Below are positions 24,183-31,367 of a stretch of DNA of 32,430 nucleotides, in pieces. Each line of letters begins with the position of its first letter. Within the stretch, counting starts at the first letter, position 1. This DNA comes from a bacterium (Candidatus Blackallbacteria) CG13_big_fil_rev_8_21_14_2_50_49_14 (GTDB taxonomy: Bacteria; Cyanobacteriota; Sericytochromatia; UBA7694), in contig PFGG01000008.1 of assembly GCA_002783405.1 (NCBI GenBank), positions 189 to 32,618 of the forward strand. The letters are read 5' to 3'. The notes below the pieces were generated by a model, which saw only the letters and a list, made by a program, of their open reading frames with translations, did no database searches and was not told the DNA's origin. The position numbers and the translations under genes are program-made.

Positions 24183-24746
24183 TTGCGTGAGCGCAGCTTC
24201 AATGAGCTTGTGCATCGCTATACAGAGCCCCACCGGGCCTATCATACGCTTGAACATGTCTCCGCCCTGCTCGATTTGTGGATGCGCTATGGCGCTCTGG
24301 TTTCAGATCTACAAAGTGTCGGCTTGGCGATTTGGTTCCACGACGCGATTTACAACCCCCGCCGCCCTGGCAACGAGCTAAAAAGCGCCAAACTCTCCTC
24401 CCGCCATCTGCAGCGCATGGGTGCACCTCATAAACTTCAGAAACGGGTCTTTGAACTGGTTTTAGCCACCGCTGGCCACCAGGCAGCAGCCAACGATGGC
24501 GATGCCCTCTTTTTTCTGGATTGTGACCTGTCGATCCTGGGGGCACCTCCAGCAAGCTATCAGGCCTATACGCAGAAAATCCGGCAGGAATACTATTTTG
24601 TGCCTTTTTTTCTGTATAAAAAAGCACGTAACCGCCTGCTACAGACATGGCAAAACAAACAGCTCTTTCAGACCCCAGAACTCAGGTCTGTCTGGGAGAG
24701 CCAGGCCCATGTCAATCTTGCAGAAGAACTGCGCCAATTCTCCTGA
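24183..24746 (+). CDS. HD-superfamily phosphohydrolase, start unclear
   Basis: At least 187 residues of a predicted metal-dependent HD hydrolase: RYTEPHRAYHTLEHVSALL (13-30), WFHDAIYNP with His53-Asp54, NELKSAKLS, and FLDCDLSILG. The family is uncharacterised but the fold is that of HD phosphohydrolases. The only ordinary start is the TTG at 24183. However, the frame upstream back to 24072 reads LKLKTNWESLVSSF, the kind of W-containing helix that precedes RYxExHRxYH in relatives. That upstream part has no ATG, GTG or TTG, and the stop of malQ lies within it. Possible real starts are ATA at 24114 or ATT at 24099, or translation is re-initiated from malQ. Confidence 0.78.
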   Translation: MRERSFNELVHRYTEPHRAYHTLEHVSALLDLWMRYGALVSDLQSVGLAIWFHDAIYNPRRPGNELKSAKLSSRHLQRMGAPHKLQKRVFELVLATAGHQAAANDGDALFFLDCDLSILGAPPASYQAYTQKIRQEYYFVPFFLYKKARNRLLQTWQNKQLFQTPELRSVWESQAHVNLAEELRQFS

Positions 24747-24786
24747 GCCCCCGAGCGCTGTCTGCTTCTGTTTTGCCTCTCCAGAC

Positions 24787-24795
24787 TGGTACAAT
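24787..24795 (+). promoter_or_regulatory. Extended -10 promoter for cmk
   Basis: TGGTACAAT is an extended -10 element 40 bases after the HD gene stop. The predicted start near 24802 would place it between the two possible cmk ATGs (24794 and 24833). This supports the ATG at 24833 as the real start. Confidence 0.55.
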
Positions 24796-24832
24796 GCATG
24801 TGTTTAAACCTAAGAAAAGCAATTCTGAAATC

Positions 24833-25531
24833 ATGACCCAATTATTAACACCCATTATTGCCCTAGATGGTCATGCCGGAGCAGGAAAAAGTACAGTTGC
24901 GGGCGAAGTCGCCCAACGCCTCGGCTTTTGGCATGTCAATACGGGCCTGTTTTACCGCGCCCTGACCTGGAAAGTTCTGCAAACCGGTCTGGCCCCTGAA
25001 AATCAGCCGCAGATCGAAGCCCTTTCCCGCCAGGTTCAAATCCAGGTCAAAGAAGATGCCAGCGGCCAACAACATGTCTGGCTCGATGGCAAAGAAATCA
25101 GCCACGAAATACGCACCCCTGAAATCAACCGCAATATTTCACTGATCTCAGCCTATGCGGGCGTACGAGAAGCAATTACCCACCAATTGCGCCATATTGA
25201 ACACCCCCAAGGCATTATCATGGATGGACGGGATATCGGCACAGTTGTTTTTCCCCATGCCACCCTGAAAGTTTTTCTGACGGCTTCGGTTGAAGAGCGG
25301 GCCCGCCGTCAATACCAGGATGCCCAGGCCCAGGGCCAGGAAATCAGCCTTGAAGAATTAAAACAGGCCATCGCCCGTCGCGATCGCATGGATTCGGAAA
25401 GATCGGTAGCCCCTCTGCGTCAGGCAGAAGATGCCGTTCGTGTAGATTCCACAGGACTTTCGCCTGAAATGGTGATCCGTCAAATCTTAGACTTGTGGGC
25501 CCAACACGCGATCAGCGTCAAAGCACCTTAA
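24833..25531 (+). CDS. cmk: Cytidylate kinase
   Basis: A 232-residue nucleoside monophosphate kinase that phosphorylates CMP and dCMP. The P-loop GHAGAGKST is near residues 14-22, MDGRDIGTVVFP (around 130) is the CMP-binding motif, and RRDRMDSERSVAPL (about 181-194) is the lid. It is close to the usual 220-230 residues. An upstream ATG at 24794 would add 13 residues lacking family resemblance, and the larger open frame from 24647 overlaps the HD gene and is not coding. A strong terminator follows. Cmk often precedes rpsA and other RNA/lipid genes, which are not present here. Confidence 0.95.
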   Translation: MTQLLTPIIALDGHAGAGKSTVAGEVAQRLGFWHVNTGLFYRALTWKVLQTGLAPENQPQIEALSRQVQIQVKEDASGQQHVWLDGKEISHEIRTPEINRNISLISAYAGVREAITHQLRHIEHPQGIIMDGRDIGTVVFPHATLKVFLTASVEERARRQYQDAQAQGQEISLEELKQAIARRDRMDSERSVAPLRQAEDAVRVDSTGLSPEMVIRQILDLWAQHAISVKAP

Positions 25532-25569
25532 AACAAAGGGCAAAAGCCGAAGCTTACACGTCAAAATAA

Positions 25570-25612
25570 AACCGCCTTTGAGCAGTTTTAACTGTTCAAA
25601 GGCGGTTGAAAA
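25570..25612. terminator. Bidirectional intrinsic terminator
   Basis: AACCGCCTTTGA pairs perfectly with TCAAAGGCGGTT, and the inner CAGTT/AACTG extends the stem. A-rich and TGAAAAA flanks allow function for both cmk and the convergent barrel-protein gene. Confidence 0.85.
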
Positions 25613-25623
25613 ATAGAAAGCGT

Positions 25624-26397
25624 TTAAAGCACGAAGCCCGCCCCGACCTGAAAGCCAAAGATATTGGATAAGGTGCGGTCGGTAATGCTGCCACTGCCCA
25701 ACTGAGCCGGGGCCTGCCACCAGTAAAAACCGGCCAGGAGATCAAGATTAGGCAAAAGGCGATAGTTCATCTCTGTATAAATTCTGTGCAGCGTTAAAGT
25801 AAAGGGCGAGACATTGCTGACTTGGTTGGCCAAATGCAGAACCGGCACATTAAAACCATAATCAACAGAGATGCGCGCTACTTCAGGATAAAGCCAATAT
25901 TCAAGCCTGACACCCGGTTCAAACCCGATGAGATGTTGCTGTACATTCGGGGCCATGGCAAACATATCGCGAAAATGGGCTTGGGGAATCAGCGCAAAAT
26001 TTTCCCAGGCAAAGCGATAGCCTACGCCCGCACTGATTTCATTGTAATTGGGATAACCTGCCACCTGCGAAGCTGAAAGAAAGCGTTCAAGTGTCGCTGG
26101 GCTGGTATTGAAAAAATGATGAAAATGGGCATCGAGAACATAACCCTGTTGCCGATCCGTTTCAGAAGCCAGAAGCTGACGATAGGCCAGGCGCAACATC
26201 ATGGAACGGGAAATATCATTGATGCCCTGATCTAAAAGAGAAAACTGAAATTCAGTGGTTTTGGGAGTGGGCGCACCGGGTGTCTTCACGGGAAAAACCG
26301 GTGAATCATCTTCTTGGGCACGAACACCCGTGGAAAGAGCCAAACACAAACTGCTGGCCAAAACGGCAATTGCTACAAATTTGGAGGTAAGTTTCAT
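25624..26397 (-). CDS. Exported, probably outer-membrane barrel protein
   Basis: A 257-residue protein of unknown family. The start at 26397 gives a clear Sec signal peptide (MKLTSKFVAIAVLASSLCLALS, cut after VRA). The mature part, after a Pro-rich spacer (about 26-50), shows alternating hydrophobic and aromatic stretches such as GYVLDAHFHHFF, GVGYRFAWENFALIPQAHF, GVRLEYWLYPEVARISVDYGF, LDLLAGFYWWQ and a C-terminal NIFGFQVGAGFVL. This looks like a small barrel of 10-12 strands, but without a terminal Phe. A longer open frame starting at 26460 would mask the signal peptide. A well-formed promoter precedes it. The substrate or function is not known. Confidence 0.75.
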   Translation of the reverse strand: MKLTSKFVAIAVLASSLCLALSTGVRAQEDDSPVFPVKTPGAPTPKTTEFQFSLLDQGINDISRSMMLRLAYRQLLASETDRQQGYVLDAHFHHFFNTSPATLERFLSASQVAGYPNYNEISAGVGYRFAWENFALIPQAHFRDMFAMAPNVQQHLIGFEPGVRLEYWLYPEVARISVDYGFNVPVLHLANQVSNVSPFTLTLHRIYTEMNYRLLPNLDLLAGFYWWQAPAQLGSGSITDRTLSNIFGFQVGAGFVL

Positions 26398-26431
26398 GAA
26401 GATAGTATCCTGCTGTAGGCTGAATGGATTC

Positions 26432-26460
26432 ATTATACCCAGGCTGGAGACAAATCCCAA
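26432..26460 (-). promoter_or_regulatory. Promoter for barrel-protein gene
   Basis: Read leftward, TTGGGA, a 17-base spacer and a perfect TATAAT. The predicted start near 26425 gives a leader of 28 bases that includes AGGA before the ATG. Confidence 0.65.
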
Positions 26461-26602
26461 GCAAGTGGGTTCTGCTCTGTTTGAAAACCTGTGCTCGTTT
26501 GATTTTCTTACCGTAACATTTCTCTTATCTTAACCTAAACATAAGAAAGGTTTGAGCAGATCAACCGGACAATAACTAAGAATAGCGTTGAGGTAAGAAA
26601 CT

Positions 26603-27565
26603 ATGAAAAAAGCATTTCTTCTGTCCCTCCTGTCCCTACAGGCTGCTCTGCTCATCGGTTGCAGTCGCAATCCCAATTCTGTCATGCCCAATCAGGCAGT
26701 GAGCGCACCTGGTGCAGCACTGCCGACCACTGGCACAGGCGCTGGTTACAGCGACCCCTACGGTGCAGGTGCAGGTTATGGTACCGGCACAGGTACTGGC
26801 TACAGCGACCCCTACGGCGCAGGTGCCGGAACAGGTTATGGCACCACCCCCGGTTATGGTACTGGCACAGGCACTGGCTACACGGATCCCTACGGTGCGG
26901 GCGCCGGAACAGGTTATGGCACCACTCCCGCCTATGGCACCGGCGTCGCCGGTTGTGGCGGAGCGGGTTCTGCCTATGGTACCGGCACAGCTTATGGCAC
27001 CACCCCTGGTTATGGTACCGGCACAGGTACTGGCTACACGGATCCCTACGGCGCAGGTGCCGGAACAGGCTATGGCACCACCCCTGGATACACTGATCCC
27101 TATGGTGCTGGCGCTGGCTACGGCACGGCTCCCGCCTATGGCACAGGTGCCGGTTATGGTACCGGAACCGCCTATGGCACCAACCCCTGTATGGATCCTG
27201 GCATTTCTCAACAGGTGATCACCAAGATTCAAGCCGCAGGTGGCTACAAAGCCTTGAAAGCAGACAATGTCGTCATCGACTATCTGAAAACCCTGAGCAT
27301 GCCCATTCAACAGGCTTTCCAGGCTGCTCCCCTGACCAACCGGGTTCTGATTATCAAAACCCTGCTCGACGGTTGGGCTGGCAGTGATGAAGTCAACTAT
27401 GCACGTCAAATCTGGAATACGATTATGCCCCAGGATCAGCAGACCTTGACAGGTCAAGATCCTGAACTGGCCAAGCTGGTTCAAAAACTGAACGGCGGCA
27501 GCAGCTCAGGTGGCACAAGTTCTATTCTTTCCAGTATCGGCAAGGTCTTCGGACTGAGCAAATAA
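26603..27565 (+). CDS. Gly/Tyr-repeat lipoprotein
   Basis: A 320-residue predicted lipoprotein (signal ending in ALLIGC, Cys20). Residues 43-194 are a low-complexity repeat region built from DPYGAGAGTGYG and GYGTGTGTGY segments, with almost only Gly, Tyr, Thr, Ala, Pro and Asp. Two 26-residue units (78-103 and 130-155) are nearly identical. One cysteine interrupts the repeats (VAGCGGAG) and another follows (NPCMDP). The C-terminal part (198-320) is an ordinary helical region: QQVITKIQAAGGYKALKAD, LKTLSMPIQQAFQAAP, then a Ser/Gly-rich tail. No family was recognised for this domain. A surface spacer or adhesive role for the repeats is inference. GAGGTAAG precedes the ATG. Confidence 0.8.
   Translation: MKKAFLLSLLSLQAALLIGCSRNPNSVMPNQAVSAPGAALPTTGTGAGYSDPYGAGAGYGTGTGTGYSDPYGAGAGTGYGTTPGYGTGTGTGYTDPYGAGAGTGYGTTPAYGTGVAGCGGAGSAYGTGTAYGTTPGYGTGTGTGYTDPYGAGAGTGYGTTPGYTDPYGAGAGYGTAPAYGTGAGYGTGTAYGTNPCMDPGISQQVITKIQAAGGYKALKADNVVIDYLKTLSMPIQQAFQAAPLTNRVLIIKTLLDGWAGSDEVNYARQIWNTIMPQDQQTLTGQDPELAKLVQKLNGGSSSGGTSSILSSIGKVFGLSK
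26729..27184 (+). repeat. Tandem Gly/Tyr-coding repeat
   Basis: Imperfect tandem repeats inside the lipoprotein gene. Two 78-base units (26834-26911 and 26990-27067) encode nearly the same 26 residues. A 30-base segment is identical at 26774-26803 and 27008-27037. Shorter partial units lie before, between and after. The repeats keep frame, so they could expand or contract without breaking the protein. Confidence 0.85.
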
Positions 27566-27597
27566 GATTTTTGATTCTCTACTCAACGCTAATCTAT

Positions 27598-27628
27598 TCC
27601 GTTACCCCTCAGGTAACGGATTTTTCTT
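27598..27628 (+). terminator. Intrinsic terminator after repeat lipoprotein
   Basis: TCCGTTACC pairs perfectly with GGTAACGGA around a five-base loop, followed by TTTTTCTTT. It lies 32 bases past the stop codon. Confidence 0.85.
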
Positions 27629-27660
27629 TCCAGAATAAAGCAGGCGGAGAAACCGGCAAA

Positions 27661-27669
27661 TGCTATAAT
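27661..27669 (+). promoter_or_regulatory. Extended -10 promoter for PD40 lipoprotein
   Basis: TGCTATAAT is a perfect extended -10 element with no good -35 box. The start near 27676 leaves an unusually long leader of about 130 bases before the ATG at 27808; it contains the small hairpin TCCTG-GAT-CAGGA (27740-27752). Confidence 0.55.
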
Positions 27670-27807
27670 GAAAAGGTTTTAAAGGGTTTTCAAAGATTTT
27701 TCTGATTCTTCAGGAAACATCTGCAACCTTTTCTACGTCTCCTGGATCAGGATGCCGTCATAAGCAAATGAAAACGGTTAGAGCGTGCTAGCAAAATAAA
27801 GGACCGG

Positions 27808-29319
27808 ATGATGGACAAGTATATTTGGCAAAAAAGACTTCTCAGCCTGAGCGGCCTCGCAACCCTGGGATTGATGAGTTCCAGTTGCGGCCCGGGTGGA
27901 GGAATTGCGCTCAATTGCAATACTTTTTATACGTTTCAAATCGCCAGTCAAAGCATCGGCGTAGCTCAGCGGGTTCCCATCAATCTTTTGGTCAATAACC
28001 CCTGCAACCACAACCTTGAGTTCCGTTTTATCGCAAACCGGGGGCAGGTCATGTCTCAAAATCCAACCGTTCCCAGTGCGGAGTATATCTCCCCCTTTAC
28101 CGGCGGTGAAGATGTCATTACCGTTACCGTTTTCGACCGCACCGACTCTGTCAATCTGCCCCAGCAGCAACGTCCTTTGCTGGTTCTGGGCGATGGCATG
28201 GCCTTTGTCGAAGCACCGGCTCAAGGCACCACCCTGGATGAATTCGATAATGGCGTGATCAAGGTCGCGGGCATTCAAGGCACGGGGGGCACCGGAACCC
28301 CGCCCCAACAGATCGCCATTGGCCGCCAACCCAATATCTCACCCGATGGCCGTTATATCGCCTATACCTATTATCCCGGCGATGGCACTTCTCAAATTCG
28401 CATGCAAGACACTGCAGGCAATGTCACCATTTTAAGCGGCAACAGCACCTCCTTTAACCGAGATCCCGCCTGGGCACCGATTGGCAGTGACCGCACCCTG
28501 AATGTGGTCTATTCTTCAGATCGTCTCAGTGATGGCAATGGAACCGGCGTCGAAGGCCGTGGAGACGTTTACAATATCTGGCGCGTAAATGCCCAGGGAC
28601 AAATGAGTCGCCAAATCGCCAGTACGCCAGGTTCAGACCGAGAGCCCACCTGGTCGCCAGATGGCCAATTTATCATGTATCGCAGTAATTTTTCGCAGAA
28701 CAAAGTCAATAATTTTGACAACCTGTGGCGCATGGAACTGACCAGCGGCCGCTTGCTCCAGTTGACCTACGAAACAGCGCCTCAAAAAGGCGCCTTTCAA
28801 CCCAGCTTTTCACCCGATGGCAGTCGGATTGTCTACTCGCGCAAATACCTATCCCGCCAGCCCCAAAGCCTGTTTGATTTTCAAAAGATTTGGGTCGTCA
28901 ATCTTGCCCAGATTGACATTCCCAGCTTGATTCCTTTTGTGCCAGGAGCACCGGGTCAACCCGCAGTGCCCGCCACCCCTGCCCTACCAGGCGGCAGTGT
29001 TGGCCCCGTGCCGGATCCCAGCCTCTTAAATCCCACGCTTCCCGGTAGCGTCAACAGTCTGAACGGCAATTTTGGCAATGTGGCCACCCAGGAATTTGAT
29101 GAGGGAACAGTAGAAAGCTCCCCCAGTTTTTCAGTCGATGGACGCTGGATTACCTATGTTCAGCAACGGGGGGATGAAGTACGAGCCCTCTCTGTACCAG
29201 GCAATCCCGGCAATTTGGGCACGATCGGCTTTCAACCATTAAATGTTTTGCCCTCTGGGGCTGAGCGTGCACTGGAAGTGCGTTGGGCCCGTCAGGCTCA
29301 AAGCTTCAATCGCTTTTAA
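27808..29319 (+). CDS. PD40/TolB-like beta-propeller lipoprotein
   Basis: A 503-residue predicted lipoprotein (signal ending in LMSSSC, Cys27). An N-terminal beta domain (about 36-130) precedes at least four PD40 blade motifs like those of TolB: NISPDGRYIAYTY, TWSPDGQFIMYRS, SFSPDGSRIVYSR and SFSVDGRWITYVQ. A Pro-rich insert (about 375-420: GAPGQPAVPATPALPGG) splits the propeller before the last blade. PD40 propellers bind proteins or peptidoglycan-associated partners in the periplasm; here no Pal, TolA or OmpA-like gene is adjacent. AAAGGA lies before the ATG (two consecutive ATG codons). A 16-base-stem terminator follows. The role is unknown; envelope scaffolding is a guess. Confidence 0.85.
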   Translation: MMDKYIWQKRLLSLSGLATLGLMSSSCGPGGGIALNCNTFYTFQIASQSIGVAQRVPINLLVNNPCNHNLEFRFIANRGQVMSQNPTVPSAEYISPFTGGEDVITVTVFDRTDSVNLPQQQRPLLVLGDGMAFVEAPAQGTTLDEFDNGVIKVAGIQGTGGTGTPPQQIAIGRQPNISPDGRYIAYTYYPGDGTSQIRMQDTAGNVTILSGNSTSFNRDPAWAPIGSDRTLNVVYSSDRLSDGNGTGVEGRGDVYNIWRVNAQGQMSRQIASTPGSDREPTWSPDGQFIMYRSNFSQNKVNNFDNLWRMELTSGRLLQLTYETAPQKGAFQPSFSPDGSRIVYSRKYLSRQPQSLFDFQKIWVVNLAQIDIPSLIPFVPGAPGQPAVPATPALPGGSVGPVPDPSLLNPTLPGSVNSLNGNFGNVATQEFDEGTVESSPSFSVDGRWITYVQQRGDEVRALSVPGNPGNLGTIGFQPLNVLPSGAERALEVRWARQAQSFNRF

Positions 29320-29328
29320 ACCCGCTAA

Positions 29329-29366
29329 AAACAGAAAAGGCTCCTCTGTAGGAGCCTTTTCTGTTT
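29329..29366. terminator. Bidirectional intrinsic terminator
   Basis: AAACAGAAAAGGCTCC pairs perfectly with GGAGCCTTTTCTGTTT around a six-base loop. It ends both the PD40 gene and the convergent TPR gene. Confidence 0.93.
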
Positions 29367-29381
29367 CAAGAAAGAGAAGGT

Positions 29382-30707
29382 TTATTTGGCTTCTGCCAAG
29401 ATTTCCTTCAAATCTGTAATCAACTGATTGGCAGTCGCTTTTAACTTTCCATCGGATGAAAGCGAAGTAAATTTCTGGAAGTTTTCAAGCGCTCTTTGCT
29501 GCATATCCGTTTTAAAGAAGCGCATGCCCCGCGTGAAATATTCTTTTGAACTGTTTTTATTGACAATCTTGGAGATAAACTGAGCCGTGGGTTTTAATTC
29601 AGCCAAACGGAAATAAGAAACCCCCAGGTCAAAATAGACGGGTGCATAATTGGATTTTTTGGTAATCGCCATCTGGTAGCTTTGAATCGAACGGTAAATA
29701 TACTCAAATTTGGTATTGTTCATTTTCAATTGCTGAGGATCAGTCAGACTGCTGCGCTCATCCCATTTAAAATTAATTGTCATGCCTTTTTTATAAAAGG
29801 CATTGCCCAGATTATAGTAGACGTCTTCATCGCGCAATTCGTGTTGCAGCGCTTCCTGCAGATTGAGAATGGCCCCATCGTAATTGCCCACCAAGAGATA
29901 GGCCGTACCCAAATTGAAATGCACCCGGGGCTGACGCATACCCAGTGCAACGGCACGCTCAAAATGAGAAACCGCTTGTCCCACCAGTTTAAGATCTACT
30001 TTACTGGCTTTGGCCGTGCCTTCTTTATATTGCGCATCGCCCAAGGAAACATGATAAAGCGGGTTATTGGGGTCCAACTCCACTGCCTTCTCATAAGAGG
30101 GAATGGCTTTTTTCATCTTTTTGTTTTTAAACATCAGATTTCCCAATTGAAAATGGGGATCGGGATAGTCCTCATCAATCTGACTGGCCCGTTCAAAGGC
30201 TTTGACTGCTTCTTTTTCATTGCCAAAACGCAAATGGCGCATGGCCAAGGTATACTGATTTCCCGCCTGGGGGTCCACTTTCAGCACTTCCCAATAATCG
30301 GCAAGAGCCTGCTTAAACTGGCGGTGAGAAGCAAAATACTCGCCCCGTTTGATATGATCTGCACCATAACTGGGGTTGAGCAGACGAACCGCAATCTGAT
30401 ACTGTTCAGTCGCTTTTTCAAGCTGCCCCTGTTTCATATAGACTTTGCCCATGCCAATATAGGTCGGGTAATAGTCAGGGTTAATCGTCTTGGCCGTAAA
30501 AAACTCATGCATCGCGTCAGTAATGCGGTTTTGAGCCAAAAATTTATTGCCTTCTTCCACATGGCGGGCATAAAACTTGGGCAAAGGAATCGGGGTCGCG
30601 TCAATTTTGGGGGGTTCTTTGGGTCCTCGCGCCAAAACAGGCTCAATAGAGCCAAAGGTCACGCTTGCCGCGACCAGGATCATAAATAAAGCCGTATTCT
30701 TGCGCAT
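29382..30707 (-). CDS. Exported TPR-repeat protein
   Basis: A 441-residue protein with a Sec signal peptide (MRKNTALFMILVAASVTFG, cut after VLA). The mature part is made of about eight or nine TPR units, for example TYIGMGKVYMKQGQLEKATEQY, HFQLGNLMFKNKKMKKAIPSYE, HFNLGTAYLLVGNYDGAILNLQ and YYNLGNAFYKKG. TPR arrays form superhelical scaffolds for protein partners, so this is likely a periplasmic assembly factor. An upstream open frame from 30752 adds residues without a signal and is not used. A promoter lies about 36 bases upstream of the ATG. It is convergent with the PD40 lipoprotein gene, so the two may share an envelope process, which is only a guess. Confidence 0.88.
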   Translation of the reverse strand: MRKNTALFMILVAASVTFGSIEPVLARGPKEPPKIDATPIPLPKFYARHVEEGNKFLAQNRITDAMHEFFTAKTINPDYYPTYIGMGKVYMKQGQLEKATEQYQIAVRLLNPSYGADHIKRGEYFASHRQFKQALADYWEVLKVDPQAGNQYTLAMRHLRFGNEKEAVKAFERASQIDEDYPDPHFQLGNLMFKNKKMKKAIPSYEKAVELDPNNPLYHVSLGDAQYKEGTAKASKVDLKLVGQAVSHFERAVALGMRQPRVHFNLGTAYLLVGNYDGAILNLQEALQHELRDEDVYYNLGNAFYKKGMTINFKWDERSSLTDPQQLKMNNTKFEYIYRSIQSYQMAITKKSNYAPVYFDLGVSYFRLAELKPTAQFISKIVNKNSSKEYFTRGMRFFKTDMQQRALENFQKFTSLSSDGKLKATANQLITDLKEILAEAK

Positions 30708-30742
30708 AGATGCCCCCAACAAGGATTCTGAGACTCCAACCC

Positions 30743-30771
30743 ATATTACCATTCCCCTTCCAGGCAGTCCA
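30743..30771 (-). promoter_or_regulatory. Promoter for TPR gene
   Basis: Read leftward, TGGACT, a 17-base spacer ending in TGG, and TAATAT. The predicted start near 30736 gives a leader of about 29 bases with a GGGGG run before the ATG. The TG one base before the box makes it an extended -10. Confidence 0.45.
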
Positions 30772-30833
30772 GGTACTTTGACACAGGCCCCATAAGCAAA
30801 AGCCTGTATTCATCTAAAGAATAGCGAAACAGG

Positions 30834-30839
30834 TATAAT
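30834..30839 (+). promoter_or_regulatory. -10 box for tyrosine phosphatase gene
   Basis: A perfect TATAAT about 34 bases before the ATG, with no clear -35 box. The leader would hold CAGGAG as ribosome-binding sequence. Confidence 0.5.
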
Positions 30840-30872
30840 AATAAATCGATCTCAATCAAGCAGGAGTCTAGC

Positions 30873-31367
30873 ATGAACAGGGTGCTTTTTGTATGTCTGG
30901 GCAATATCTGCCGCTCCCCCATGGCAGAGGCCATTTTTCAAAACCTACTCGAAAAAAATGCGCAAACCAAAGCCTGGAGTTGTGATTCTGCGGGGACCTC
31001 GAATTACCATCCCGGTGAACGCCCAGACAGACGCACCCTACAGGTCTTAAATAAATATGGGATTCAGACCCAACATCGGGCCCGGCAAATTTTGCACCAT
31101 GATTTTGAAGAATTTAGCTACCTAATCGCCATGGACGATCAGCATCTAGAGCATATGCTGCGCATGCAGAAAAGCTTACCCCAAAATCAGGCGCAAATTC
31201 TCAGAATGATCGATTTCATTTCAGACGATCAAAATCCCTCCCGTCATCAGGAGATACCCGACCCTTACTATGGAGATCTTTCAGATTTTGAGGCCGTTTA
31301 CCAACTGCTCAAACCAGGGTGTGAAAACCTTTTGAGCCATATTCTAAGTCATGCTCAGGCCTTGTGA
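30873..31367 (+). CDS. Low-molecular-weight protein tyrosine phosphatase
   Basis: A 164-residue phosphatase. The catalytic loop CLGNICRS starts at Cys8 with Arg14 (C-x5-R), and the general acid lies in IPDPYYGD near residue 130. The residue at position 12 of the loop is Ile, as in tyrosine phosphatases, rather than the Thr linked with arginine phosphatases like YwlE. Such enzymes act on tyrosine-phosphorylated proteins, often tyrosine kinases of capsule export, but no kinase or polysaccharide genes are near. It has its own promoter and a CAGGAG ribosome-binding sequence. The 3' end overlaps the convergent gene by 13 bases. Confidence 0.93.
   Translation: MNRVLFVCLGNICRSPMAEAIFQNLLEKNAQTKAWSCDSAGTSNYHPGERPDRRTLQVLNKYGIQTQHRARQILHHDFEEFSYLIAMDDQHLEHMLRMQKSLPQNQAQILRMIDFISDDQNPSRHQEIPDPYYGDLSDFEAVYQLLKPGCENLLSHILSHAQAL

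Noticed and set aside
24647-24832. N-terminal extension of cmk upstream of 24833
   Set aside because: It overlaps the HD gene, contains no cytidylate kinase sequence, and the predicted promoter lies inside it.
26729-27184. CRISPR-like direct repeats
   Set aside because: The repeats encode in-frame Gly/Tyr protein sequence, have variable lengths, no unique spacers and no cas genes nearby.
26636-27484. Long minus-strand open frame of 282 residues opposite the Gly/Tyr-repeat lipoprotein
   Set aside because: It arises because repetitive G/C-rich codons have no stops on the other strand. The plus frame has a signal peptide, a ribosome-binding sequence and a terminator.
29682-30689. 335-residue plus-strand frame opposite the TPR gene
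   Set aside because: No ribosome-binding sequence or family pattern. The minus strand shows clear TPR repeats and a signal peptide.
30834-30872. Regulatory dyad at the phosphatase promoter
   Set aside because: Only a TATAAT and a ribosome-binding sequence are clear; no symmetrical element of useful length was seen.
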